Origin: Aphelocoma coerulescens
Lineage: Eukaryota; Chordata; Aves; Passeriformes; Corvidae
Length of the DNA stretch: 64,000 bases
Assembly: GCF_041296385.1 (NCBI RefSeq)
Contig: NW_027184083.1
Span: 248,001 to 312,000, forward strand
Direction of reading: 5' to 3'
Within the stretch, counting starts at the first letter, position 1, and each line of letters opens with the position of its first letter. Below, piece after piece: positions 1 to 10,236 of the stretch. The notes beneath the pieces are model-generated. The model worked only from the letters and a program-made list of their open reading frames with translations. It searched no databases and was not told where the DNA came from. The position numbers were made by a program, and so were the translations under genes.

Positions 1-1640
1 GTAGAGGGAACCTCTGCTTTGAACATCCACCCCTTCACTGGTAGTCGGGGCGCCAGGAGGAGTTGTGCCTCAGTGCCAATTACCTCTGAGGCGGCTTGGA
101 TTCCTTCATAGGCTGCCAAGATTTCCTTCTCTGTTGGAGTGTAGTTGGCTTCAGACCCTCTGTAGCTTCAGCTCCAAAATCCCAGTGGTCGACCTCGAGT
201 CTCACCAGACACCTTCTGCCAGAGGCTCCAGGACAGGCCATTGTTCCCAGGTGCAGAGTAGAGCACATTCTTCACTTCGGGTCCTGTCCTGACTGGGCCA
301 AGGGCTACCGCATGAGCGATTTCCTGCTTGATGTGGGCAAAAGCTTGTTGCTGTTCTGGGCCCCAGTGGAAATTGTTCTTCTTGCAGGTAACCAGGTAAA
401 GAGGACTCACAATCTGGCTGTACTCAGGAATATGCATCCTCCAAAAGCCTATGGCACCTAGGAAAGCTTGTGTTTCTTTCTTGTTGGTTGTTGGAGACAT
501 TGCTGTGATCTTATTGATGACCTCAGCGGGAATCTGACGCCGTCCATCTTGCCATTTCACTCCCAGGAACTGGATCTCCCCGGCAGGTCCCTTGACTTTG
601 CTCTTCTTGATGGCGAAACCAGCTTCCAGGAGAATCCAGATAACTTTCTCTCCTTTCTGAAACACTTCTGCTGCAGTGTTCCCCCACACAATGATGTCAT
701 CAATGTACTGCAGATGTTCTGGAGCGTCACCCTTTTCTAGTGCAATCTGGATCAGCCCATGGCAGATGGTGGGACTGTGCTTCCACCCCTGGGGCAGTCG
801 GTTCCAGGTATACTGCACACCCCTCCAGGTGAAGGCAAACTGAGGCCTGCACTCTGCTGCCAAAGGAATGGAGAAAAATGCATTGGCAATGTCAATAGTG
901 GCATACCACTTCGCTGCTTTGGACTCCAGCTTGTACTGGAGCTCCAACATGTCCAGCACAGCAGCGCTCAGCAGTGGAGTCACTTCATTCAAGTCACGAT
1001 AGTCCACAGTCAATTTCCATTCTCTTTCGGATTTGTGCACAGGCCAAATGGGACTACTGAAGGGTGAGTGGGTCTTGCTGATCACCCCTTGGCTCTCCAG
1101 CTCACGGATCATGTTGTGGATGGGAATCACAGCATCTCGATTTGTCCGGTACTGTCGACGATGCACTGTCGAGGTAGCAATTGGTACTCTTTGTTCTTCC
1201 ACCTTCAGAAGGCTGACTGCAGATGGGTTCTCTGATAGCCCAGGCAAAGTGTTTAATTGCTTAATGCCCTCTGTCTCCACAGCAGCTATTCCAAAAGCCC
1301 ACTTGAGTCCCTTTGGGTCTCTAAAATACCCGTTCTGGAGGAAATCTATGCCCAAAATGCACGGGGCCTCTGGGCCAGTCACAATGAGATGTTTCTTCCA
1401 CTCAGTTCCAGTCAGGCTCACCTCAGCTTCCACCAAGGTCAAATTTTGTGATCCACCTGTTACACCAGAAATAGAAACAGATTCTACCCCCACATGCTGC
1501 GATGGAATTATTGCGCACTGCGCACCAGTGTCAACCAAAGCATCATATTTTTGTGGTTCTGATGTACCAGGCCAACGAATCCACACAGTCCAAAAAACAC
1601 GGTTTTCCCTGACCTCTACCTGGCTAGAGGCAGGGCCCCT
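1..1640 (-). pseudogene. pol: ERV pro-pol (protease, reverse transcriptase, start of RNase H), partial
   Basis: A 490-codon open stretch (1640 to 168) follows the gag amber codon in the same frame. Counting from the GTG at 1586, the retropepsin motif LVDTGA lies at residues 17-22. The RT palm shows TIDIANAFF with the first catalytic Asp at 232, LPQGW near 264-268 and the YIDD box at 294-297. A single TGA near 168 interrupts the connection/RNase H region, after which the same frame continues to the window edge (the motif TPTEKE is readable). Integrase would lie to the left of the window. The protein would be a Gag-Pol readthrough product acting inside the viral particle. All RT catalytic motifs are intact, but the stop makes it a pseudogene as it stands. 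Confidence 0.88.
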
Positions 1641-3603
1641 CTATGCCTGGTTATCCTTCTTTCCCTGGGCCTCTATCTTAGAGGTTCCTTCATGGGAATT
1701 GGACATGCCATCATCTTTTCCATCATTTTTGGCAGTTTGGCTACAGGCAACTGGAGCTACTTCCTTTTTGGTAGAACATCCTTTCTGAGACTTGCGCTCC
1801 TTCAATTCACTCACTCGTGCTGCCAGAGCAGAAGTGGGTTGTCCACCCCACTTCCTCATGTTTTCCCCACTGTCACACAGGAAATTCCACAGCTCACTTC
1901 GTGGGATGTGCCTTCTCTCTGGGGAACGTCCGTGGAGAAGGCACTCTTTAATCTCCTGGAGATTCTTCTCTATCTTATCTTTCACTTTCTGCATACATGT
2001 TTCCACAGCTTCTTGCATGTGTTGGGCCATGCACAGAGTCTGCATATGCTCGGAGCTTCACTGCCATATCCTGCACAGTCTCATTCGCACTGTAGTCTGG
2101 TTTCATTATTGCTAAAGCAGAAGCGTATTCTGGTGGCCCAAGCTGTATGAGTTTTCCCCACATATATGGAATAACTTTGGCCCGGTCTGGACTTCTCAAT
2201 CCTGGGTCATTTGCGAAGACAACCTCTACCACCCCCAGTTCTCTCAGGTGTTGGATCCCTTGTTCTATGGTCTTCCATGGGGTTTGCTGCATGTAGAGAT
2301 CATCTCCAGACATATATCTTTCAATCACGCCTGACAAAACTCGTCTCCAGAAACTGTTAGAATCAGCCCCCCTTTTCATCGCTTGGTCGATCACTGGATC
2401 GTGTGGCAGGGATCCCAAATGCCTCGCTTCAGCACCATCCAGCATCACATCATCACCTGCCGCATCCCAAATACGGACCATCCAACTTATTATGGATTCA
2501 TCGGACTGTTGGGTGTAATCGTTTCTTAGGCTGTGAAGGTCCTTTATGGATATGGACTCAGTAATGGTTTCTGTGCCTGAGTCAGTTGGAGGCTTTGAGG
2601 TTCCTTCCCCTGCATCTTTTGAGGTTCCTTCCCTTGCATCATCATCTTTCACTGGGCGATCAGTTTTGGTAGTGTGCTTCTTCCTCGTGACAGGAGCCAC
2701 TGTCAGTGGCTTAGACTCTCCCTATGGTTTGGGCTTGCTGTCTGGTTTATCTGCAGCCTGAGTGACTGGGGTATCTGCAGGCTTTGCTGATTGATCTTCC
2801 TGCCTCTCTACCTTTACCTGCTGCAGTGTGCGATAGGCATATGCCAAAGCCCAACATATTGCAAGGAGCTTGTTCTCATTGGAATTGTCATTGTATTTCT
2901 CTTTCAGATATTTTGCCACCTCACCTGGTTTCTGAACTTGTTCAGGGGGAAACTTGCAAACCATTGGGTCAGAGAATTTCTTTAGGGTTTGGCCGATGTC
3001 CTCCCATTCCCCACACCACTCAGGATTTTCCACCTCTGGGTCAGGTGTCTCAACAGTCACCCTAGAAATCTGAGCTCTCATTCCAGACAAGCTGCGAGAC
3101 ATATGGAGGAAGATTACAAGATAAAATACCAGGAGGGTGGTCTCTTTAACATCCAGGGGAAACTGAACACTCTCAAAAGAAAATCTATCAAATTTAAAGG
3201 GAAGGGAAACCCCGACTCCTCCTCCTCTAACAATCTGGGTGCAATTACTAATAAATTCCCAAAACAGGCTACTGAAGCTAGGACTGGGGTTAGGACGGAG
3301 AAACCACTTATCATACAGACTTCGAACAGCTGCCTGTACCTGTGTCAACTTCTTATAAATCATTATCACTGAGCACAGCAAAATAGAAATCCTGATTCGT
3401 CTGCCTTCTCTGTAAAATTTACATATCAAGGACAAGATTGGAGCAAGTTGTGGATAGGCAAACAACCCTAGGGACCAAAAAAAAACCAGTACCTCAATGA
3501 AGCCTAAGGACCAAAAAGACAGGAGTACATCAAGCCAGAGAGACATTATGAACTCAACCAACATGGTGATTACTTTACCCCAACACAGAATAAGTAAATT
3601 CAA
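1641..3603 (-). pseudogene. gag: Gag-position gene of ERV-L-like provirus, with hydrophobic N-terminus
   Basis: The first ATG (3603) lies about 40 nt after the primer-binding site. Residues 1 to about 160 contain hydrophobic segments (around 1-50, 75-88 and 155-170) instead of a typical matrix domain. The motif PLDVK precedes the last one. A Lys/Pro/Thr-rich linker follows, then a helical capsid-like region with IWDAAGDD and WRRVL. An in-frame TAG at 2722-2724 and a frameshift around 1975-2045 break the frame. The C-terminus is charged and has no CCHC zinc knuckle. The ORF ends at a TAG (1641-1643) that is in frame with pro-pol. The homologous ORF at 10237-12158 has the same architecture. Confidence 0.8.
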
Positions 3604-3643
3604 ACCAAAATGTAATTAGCACAGTTTTTTCACTTTCCTTAGA

Positions 3644-3662
3644 GCCCCGCAGTTGGGCACCA
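3644..3662 (-). other. Primer-binding site, tRNA-Lys(1,2)-like
   Basis: On the minus strand TGGTGCCCAACTGCGGGGC lies 7 bases inside the LTR edge. It resembles the Lys(1,2) primer site TGGCGCCCAACGTGGGGC with a substitution and a small shift near the centre. Position and sequence fit a minus-strand primer site. Confidence 0.75.
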
Positions 3663-3669
3663 CTAAATT

Positions 3670-4346
3670 TGTTCCGGTTTGGCCAAATTTAGAAATATAT
3701 CCTCTGAGAGAAGGCACAACCACCCCTTCCCCCCCAGGTTCGGGAAAAAATAAATTTTCCTCGAAGGAAAGTGAAGGAGATAAAACTATTTATTTACCAA
3801 ACACACGGGAAAAGGAAAATAAGGCTAAATAATAAAATGTTTCGCTGTGGAGGAAAAACCTGGGAAAGTGTTAAGAGTCCTCCCTTTGGTCTCCTCGGAG
3901 CTGGGGCTTGGGCCAGGGCCAGGCCCTCTGTGCCCGATGGAAAGTCCTCCCGATGTGCTCTGAGGTTGAAAGCAGTCCAGTAGAAAAGGGAGAAAATCCG
4001 GAATTCCAGAGAAGGAAAAGCAAAGTCCAACTCTCAATCTCTCTCTCCGGAGAACAAGAAACTGAAACAACTGGCCAAAAGCTGACTGGAAAGCCGCAAG
4101 CCGGCTGCTTCCTCACTCCCCTCCCGCAGCTGGGAGAAAAAAAACCTGCTATCTCTGTGTGACCTTGTACAAGCTGCAAACTGCCCTGAAAAAGTTTTGC
4201 TCAGTTTTTTCCTTCCCCCTCTCAGGCTCAGTTTAGAGGCATAGAAAGGCAAAAGAATTAATTTCTGGGCATAGGCAGCGATATGGGATACACATCATAA
4301 GGTCACCCCAAGACAGGGATACACATCATAAAGTCACCCCAAGACA
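3670..4346 (-). mobile_element. E-type LTR, copy 1 (5' LTR), with duplicated outer end
   Basis: On the plus strand it runs from TGTTCCGGTTTGG to CCCCAAGACA. Copies recur at 25622-26259, 30071-30713 and 39460-40146. The polyadenylation signal AATAAA is on the minus strand (tttattta near 3790), so transcription sense is minus. The outer 31 bp (the start of U3 in the element's own sense) is present twice in tandem, 4285-4315 and 4316-4346, with one mismatch. Confidence 0.88.
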
Positions 4347-5093
4347 CAGACCAATCTGCTGGACTTTTTGATCAGTTCAGCTGAAAGACTGGTTCATGAA
4401 CTCTCCCCCCACATCCTGGTTTGCATCACACCTTGCCTGCAATTTTAGAGACTCACAGGGTCGGGGGTGATGACCTGCATAGAAAGAAATTTTTATGTTA
4501 ACTAGAATTATGCTTTTGATTATTGAAATAGCAATTGTCCGTTATACAATTTACTGTATACTTTCCTTGTGGGAGGTATTCTTACAGCTTTTTACTGCCT
4601 AGGCTAGTGGTTTAATGCCTTAGAAAGCCTCGAGCAGCCTAGAGAGGTAGCACAGGCAATCTAGCATTTCAGTAGCTCTAAAATCGGTAACTGTATTAGC
4701 TGCAAAGCTGATACCACCAGCAGAAGCAAAGAGGGAGAAATATAGCTCTTAGCTTGCTTAATTTCCCGCAATTAGAAGCTTTCAAAAGAAACAGAAGCAC
4801 ACAGATGTTCGCAGAAAAAGTTGCAGAACCAAAAGAGGCGGGGCCTCCCTTGATCCTCTCTTTTATTCGGAGAAGGGGAAAGGGGAGGACTGGGGGCGGA
4901 CCCGGGGTGACTGGCCAATCAGACACTGCTAAAGAGTTTGAGTTACATTTGGTTTTGTCTGCTCTTTGGAACAAAGGGATTCAGAGCATATGTCAGGGGC
5001 AAGTGTATTGGGGAGGGGGAGGGGAAGCTCAGAACAGGCAGCAACATTTCTTCTTCTTTCCTTTCTCCTCTGTCTGTGAGATTAGGATCCCAG
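4347..5093. other. Unassigned spacer, possible degraded LTR
   Basis: No coding similarity is visible. Around 4835-4930 there is a GC box (gaggcggggcc), a run that reads GAATAAAAG on the minus strand, and an inverted CCAAT (gccaatcag). These could be a minus-sense LTR promoter, but I cannot define TG/CA ends or a TSD. Confidence 0.3.
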
Positions 5094-5857
5094 TGTTGCC
5101 ACGAGAGGAAAGGTACCATTACTGTGGTCCCGGTCAATGTTTAGAACCACGGGGTGGTCTGAGAGACTGGACAGACTGATGTCTGGAGACATTTTGGGGT
5201 GCATGTATGTGGAGGAAGGGGCAGGTCGGGCCTTGCCTTGATGAGGCAGTGCACTGCCCTGTACACCCCCATCCCCTAGAGCCTGTATCCCAGCCTGGCA
5301 GTGGCTGCCAATCACTGGCACACCAGAGGCAGTGCTGCTCACCTGCTTCTGGAGCTCCTAACCCAGCTCCTGAGTGGCCAGATGACTGAAAGTTCCACCT
5401 GGGGGAAGGGCCCAGGAAAGCCAAGGGGTATTTAAGGCTGAACATGAGGCAAGCATATGTCTTGACCCCACCTCTTCTTGGAATTTCTATCAGAACACCG
5501 CTGGAACTCAGGAGGTGGTAGCTATATGTGTGCCTTTCTGTATTTTTTCTTTCTCTCCTTCTAATTCCTTCTCCTTGGATTTTTTGAGTAACTTAAAATC
5601 GAATGGGCTTGAAGTTTTCTAAGTTGAATGGGCTAAGTTAATGCTTTGGGAAGTGTTGATTGAATGCTGCTCTAAACCTTTTGCCAAAGTCCTCTGATTT
5701 TCTGAAGTTGCCAGTAAAGTTCTTTTTGTTGTTTTGACCTCTTGAGAATATCTAGTCAGTATTTCTCCCGTGTGTCTAACTCAGAGTACATGAACAGCCG
5801 TAAGCCCTTTTAAGTGTCTCCTTGAGCAAGATTGTTTGGGGCCTTACACTCCGAACA
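5094..5857 (+). mobile_element. Probable solo LTR (G type), plus sense
   Basis: The stretch contains a TATA-like TATTTAAGG (about 5429), a pyrimidine-rich stretch after it, and a candidate end ...CTCCGAACA. The overall look matches avian LTRs. Ends are approximate and no TSD was found. It separates the E-type provirus from the integrase end of the next provirus. Confidence 0.5.
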
Positions 5858-5989
5858 TTATTTGAGAACATATCCAGCCATTAGTTACATTTAATATTTT
5901 AGTTACTTTGATCTTTAAATTTCATAAGTATTTTCACGACTAATCCCTTGGTGAAATTCTAAAGGTGTCTTTGGTGAACAAAGATTTTG

Positions 5990-6380
5990 GTTCACTATCA
6001 AGATACAGATATAAGTAATATTTTAGCTACAAGGTTAACTCATTCTCTTTCCTCAGTCTTATTTGGATTGGGGAGAATAACTTCATGTCCCACTGAGTTG
6101 ATGCCTTTTTGATTCTAGAATACTGTACCCAATGTCCTTTATAGTTCAACTTTACTGTGGTATATGTGGTTAACAATACTTAGTAGGGTCCTTTCCACTT
6201 TGATTGGAGAGGTGCTGGGTCCCAGTCCTTAAGGTACACCCAGTCTCCTGTTTGGAATTTGTGCACTGGTGTGTCCAGTACTGTTGGTCTGGCGACAACA
6301 ACTGCCCGTCATCAATCTTGCAATGTTTTACCTAAAACTATGAGGTAGTTATTGAGGTCTGAGGTCTGCCCCACCTTTAC
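5990..6380 (-). pseudogene. Integrase C-terminal fragment (gammaretrovirus-like)
   Basis: Minus-strand translation gives the beta-barrel-like DNA-binding domain, with SKWKGPY, VLLTTYTTVK and SRIKKA readable. These align with the C-terminal integrase motifs of the provirus near 59240-59400. It is the distal part of the integrase whose core lies at 12785-13500 on the far side of the inserted provirus. Interrupted by stops; not expressed as a unit. Confidence 0.75.
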
Positions 6381-6385
6381 CATGC

Positions 6386-6941
6386 TGTACTAGTTTGAAA
6401 ATAAACCAGTGAGAGGCACCAAGTCAGAATAACAATTTAATGGAAATTAAAGAAAAGGAAAAGAAAGTAAAAGAAAACACTGACAGAGCCAAGATACAAC
6501 CTGAATCCCTATTAGGCAGGGTAGTGGTAGCAGTCTGGTGGAATGGTGGCTGCAATCCTCTGAAGTGGTGATCCTGTAGTAGAAGGGGTCTGCTCTTCCT
6601 CAGCAAAGTCCAGCGGTGGCTGTGTAGCTCCTGTCCTCTGGAAATCCAGTGGAGCCAGTCCCTTTGATGCTCAGAGTCCCAGATTATATCCACGATGGGA
6701 TGCTTGGTTCCTCCCTCTGGGTGGAGCATCTCACAATGGAGTAATGAGTCATGAGGCCAAGTGTTGATTAGGCTCGTTAACAGAAGATAGTCTGGAGGGA
6801 GTTATCTCTGAGTCATGCAGCAGGACAATGATGGGCCATTAACAGAAAGATAGTCTGGGGGGAGGAGGCAAGGAAAACACTGCCCCACCTGATTTCAACA
6901 GCTCATGAGGATGGTAATAGAATACACCTCAACCCAGGACA
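6386..6941 (-). mobile_element. A-type LTR, 3' LTR of the young provirus
   Basis: Plus strand TGTACTAG...CCCAGGACA. In its own sense it carries TATAAT in 'ggatataatctgg' and an ATTAAA-type polyadenylation signal followed by TTGTTATTCTG. It differs from the 5' LTR at three positions I could see. The same LTR occurs as single copies at 18035-18588 and 62593-63147. Confidence 0.92.
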
Positions 6942-6957
6942 TTATCCACCCCTTATT
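6942..6957 (-). other. Polypurine tract of the young provirus
   Basis: Minus-strand AATAAGGGGTGGATAA immediately precedes the 3' LTR, the expected position of the plus-strand primer. A near-identical tract (ATAAGGGGTGGAA) precedes the E-type LTR at 40147, supporting kinship of the E and A lineages. Confidence 0.75.
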
Positions 6958-7041
6958 CTATTACCATCTACATCATCCCAAATCAATACCTTCTTAAACT
7001 CTAAACACACATACATATATAGATATATATACAATGAAACC

Positions 7042-8229
7042 CTACACACCGTTCTCACCTAAGATTAGGTCTCCCTGTGATACACAACGGGTTTCCCCAT
7101 CTTTGTGCATTACCCACCAAGTGCAACCAGGTCCTTGAGCAAAGACAATCCCACGGATGGGTTTGCCTTTGCCTGAGGTGGGATTAATCCAAACAGTCTT
7201 TCCTAAAATACCTCTCAGGTGTACCACAGGGACTCCATCTCCATCCACTGTGTGCAAGGGTTCAGACTCGGCAGGACCAGCTCGATTGATGGACCATCGG
7301 GTATTGAGCATCCAGGTAGCCTTCGCTAAGTTCGCTTCCCAATTTTTGAAGGTCGCCCCACCAAGTGCCTTTAGGGTGGTTTTAAGTAGTCCATTGCAGC
7401 GTTCAACTTTTCCGGCAGCTGGTGCATGATAAGGAATATGATATATCCATTCGATACCGTGTTCTCTGGCCCAGGTGTTGATGAGGCTGTTCTTAAAATG
7501 AGTCCCGTTGTCTGACTCGATCCTGTCCGGGGTGCCATGTCTCCACAGGACTTGCTTTTCCAGGCCCAAGATGGTGTTCCGGGCTGTAGCATGAGGCACA
7601 GGGTAGGTCTCCAGCCATCCAGTGGTTGCTTCAACCATGGTCAACACGTAGCGCTTGCCTTGACGAGTTTGGGGAAGGGTGATGTAGTCAACTTGCCAGG
7701 CTTCCCCATACCTATACTTTGACCATCATCCACTGTACCACAGAGGCTTTACCCTCTTGGCCTGTTTGATTGCAGCACAGGTCTCACAACTGTGGATGAC
7801 CTGTGAAATGCTGTCCATAGTAAGGTCCACCCCTCGGTCACGGGCCCATTGGTATGTTGCATCTCTGCCCTGATGACCAGAGGCATCATGGGCCCAACGA
7901 GCTAGGAATAATTCTCCCTTGTGCTGCCAGTCCAGATCCACCTGTGATACTTTCACATTGGCAGCTCGGTCCACCTGCTCGTTGTTGCGATGTTCTTCAT
8001 TAGGCCGACTCTTGGGTACGTGCGCATCCACATGTCGAACCTTCACGGTCAGCTTCTCCACTCGGGCGGCGACGTTCTGCCAAATCTCAGTGGCCCAGAT
8101 GGGTTTCCCTCTGCGCTGCCAGTTGGCTTTTCTCCAGCGAACCAGCCATCCCCACAGAGCATTAGCTACCATCCACGAGTCGGTGTAGAGATAGAGCCTC
8201 GGCCACTTCTCTCGTTCAGCAATATCCAA
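7042..8229 (-). pseudogene. pol: Integrase with end of RNase H, one internal stop
   Basis: The upstream part (8229-7726) shows the RNase H motif LYLYTDSW. It then shows the integrase zinc-binding HDASGH with CETC about 30 residues later. A single TGA at 7723-7725 separates this from the core. The core continues in frame with QVDYI (first catalytic Asp), ESDNGTHF (second) and GKVER (Glu), so the D,D-35-E triad is complete. The C-terminal domain runs to the stop at 7042. The function would be strand transfer of viral cDNA ends. Apart from the nonsense codon the region is open. Confidence 0.85.
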
Positions 8230-8922
8230 AGCCAGCTGGACGGCTTTAAGCTCTGCAACCTGCCTCGATCCACCTTGTCCCTCGGTAGCTTGTGCAACTT
8301 GCCGTGTGGGGCTCCATATTGCAGCTTTCCATTTCCTGTTAGTGCCTACAATTCAGCAGGAACGATCATTGAAGAGGGCATATTGGCTTTCAGTCTCTGG
8401 TAGCTTGCTATGTGGTGGGGCTTCCTTGGCACAAGTTACTTGCTCTTCCTCTTCTTCAGAAGATAATCCAAAAGTCTCACCTTCAGGCCAGTTTGTTATA
8501 ATTTCCAGAATCCCAGGGCGATTCGGGTTTCCAATACGGGCACGCTGTGTGATGAGAGCAATCCATTTGCTCTATGTGGTGTCGGTGGCGTGATGTGTGG
8601 CAGGAACCTTTCCCTTGAACATCCACCCCAGCACTGGTAGTCGGGGTGCCAGGAGGAGCTGTGCCTCTGTGCCGATTACCTCTGAGGCGGCTTGGACTCC
8701 TTCATAGGCGGCGAAGATTTCCTTCTCTGTGGGAGTGTAGTTGGCTTCAGATCCTCTGTAGCTTCGGCTCCAGAATCCCAGTGGTCGGCCACGAGTCTCA
8801 CCAGGCACCTTCTGCCAGAGGCTCCAGGACAGACCATGGCTCCCGGCTGCAGAGTAGAGCACGTTCTTCACCTCTGGTCCTGTCCTGACTGGGCCAAGGG
8901 CTACTGCATGAGCGATTTCCTG
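8230..8922 (-). pseudogene. pol: RT connection and RNase H, with stops
   Basis: The same frame as the flanking pol segments is kept. 8871-8572 is open and shows TPTEKEIFAAYEG and the LAPRLPVLGW stretch that links RT to RNase H. The RNase H catalytic start, where family members have FTDGS, reads FNDRS followed by a TGA, so a key residue context is altered. Enzymatic activity from this copy is unlikely. Confidence 0.7.
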
Positions 8923-10236
8923 TTAGATCTGGGCGAAGGCTTGCTGCTGTTCAGAGCCCCAGTGGAAATCGTTCTTCTTTCGGGTAACCAGGTAGAGAGG
9001 GCTCACAATCTGGCTGTACTCAGGAATGTGCATTCTCCAAAAACCTATGGCACCTAGGAAAGCTTGTGTTTCCTTCTTGCTGGTCGGTGGAGACATCGCA
9101 GTGATCTTGTTGATGACCTTGGTGGGAATCTGATGTCGTCCATCTTGCCACTTTACTCCCAGGAACTGGATCTCTTGGGCAGGTCCCTTGACTTTGCTCC
9201 TTTTGATGGCAAAGCCAGCTTCCAGGAGAATCCAGATAACTTTCTCTCCTTTCTCAAATACTTCCTTTGCTGTGTTTCCCCACACGATGATGTCGTCGAT
9301 GTATTGCAGATGTTCTGGGGCCTCACCCTTTTCCAGTGCAGTCTGGATCAGTCCATGGCAAATGGTGGGACTGTGCTTCCACCCCTGGGGCAGTCGGTTC
9401 CAGGTGTATTGTACACCCCTCCAGGTGAAAGCAAACTGGGGCCTGCATTCTGCTGCCAAAGGAATGGAGAAGAAGGCGTTGGCAATGTCAATAGTGGAGT
9501 ACCACTTCGCTGCTTTGGACTCCAGCTCGTACTGAAGTTCCAACATGTCCGGCACAGCAGCACTCAATGGTGGTGTGACTTCATTCAGGCCACGGTAATC
9601 CACCGTCAGTCTCCATTCTCCGTTGGACTTACGCACTGGCCATATAGGGCTGTTGAAAGGTGAATGGGCCTTGCTGACCACCCCTTGGCTCTCCAGTTTA
9701 CGAATCATCTCATGGACGGGAACCACAGAGTCTCTGTCTGTGCGGTATTACCGACGGTGTACTGTTGCTGTGGCAATTGGTACCTGTTGTTCTTCAACTC
9801 TTAGCAGTCCCACGGCAGACGGGTCATCTGAGAGGCCAGGCAATGTACTCAGTTGTCTGATATCTTCTGTCTCCACAGCAGCTATCCCAAAAGCCCAACG
9901 ATGTCCTTTTGGGTCCTTGAAATATCCATTTCTGAGATAGTCTATGCCGAGAATGCACGGGGCCTCCGGGCCAGTCACGATGGGGTGTTTCTGCCACTCG
10001 TTCCCAGTTAAACTCACTTCAGCTTCCAGTACAGTCAGCTGCTGGGATCCTCCTGTCACCCCACAAATAGAAATGGGTTCTGCTCCCACATACCTTGATG
10101 GCATCAGAGTACATTGAGCGCCTGTGTCAACCAAAGCCGTGTATTTTTGTGGGTCAGCTGTGCCAGGCCATCGGACCCACACAGTCCAAAAGACCCGATT
10201 ATCCCTCTCCTCTACCTGGCTAGAGGCAGGGCCCCT
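8923..10236 (-). pseudogene. pol: Protease and reverse transcriptase of the young provirus
   Basis: The frame opens directly after the gag TAG. The retropepsin motif LVDTGAQC lies near the start. The RT segment (9726-8923) shows VDYRGLN, TIDIANAFF, LPQGW and the YIDD catalytic box, all intact. One TAA at about 9745-9747 separates protease from RT, and another stop ends the segment at 8923. Closely similar to the RT at 168-1586, so the two proviruses belong to one pol lineage despite having unrelated LTRs. Confidence 0.88.

Larger units (their letters stand above)
1..4346 (-). mobile_element. 5' part of an ERV-L-like provirus with E-type LTR
   Basis: Reading on the minus strand there is a 5' LTR (3670-4346), a primer-binding site (3644-3662), a gag-position ORF and then pro-pol, which continues past base 1 of the window. 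Order and spacing are those of a simple retrovirus. Protein similarity to the provirus at 6386-12779 runs through gag, protease and reverse transcriptase. The lack of a CCHC box in Gag and the 5-bp TSDs of solo E and A LTRs elsewhere suggest class III (ERV-L-like), but no phylogeny was run. The coding region carries an in-frame TAG and a frameshift in gag and a TGA in pol, so this is an inactive copy. Confidence 0.9.

Noticed and set aside
6424..6729. A 101-codon open frame, identical in both A-type LTRs of the young provirus (6424-6729 and 12262-12567)
   Set aside because: Identity simply reflects LTR duplication. The solo copies at 18035 and 62593 carry stops or a one-base difference in the same frame, so it is probably non-coding.
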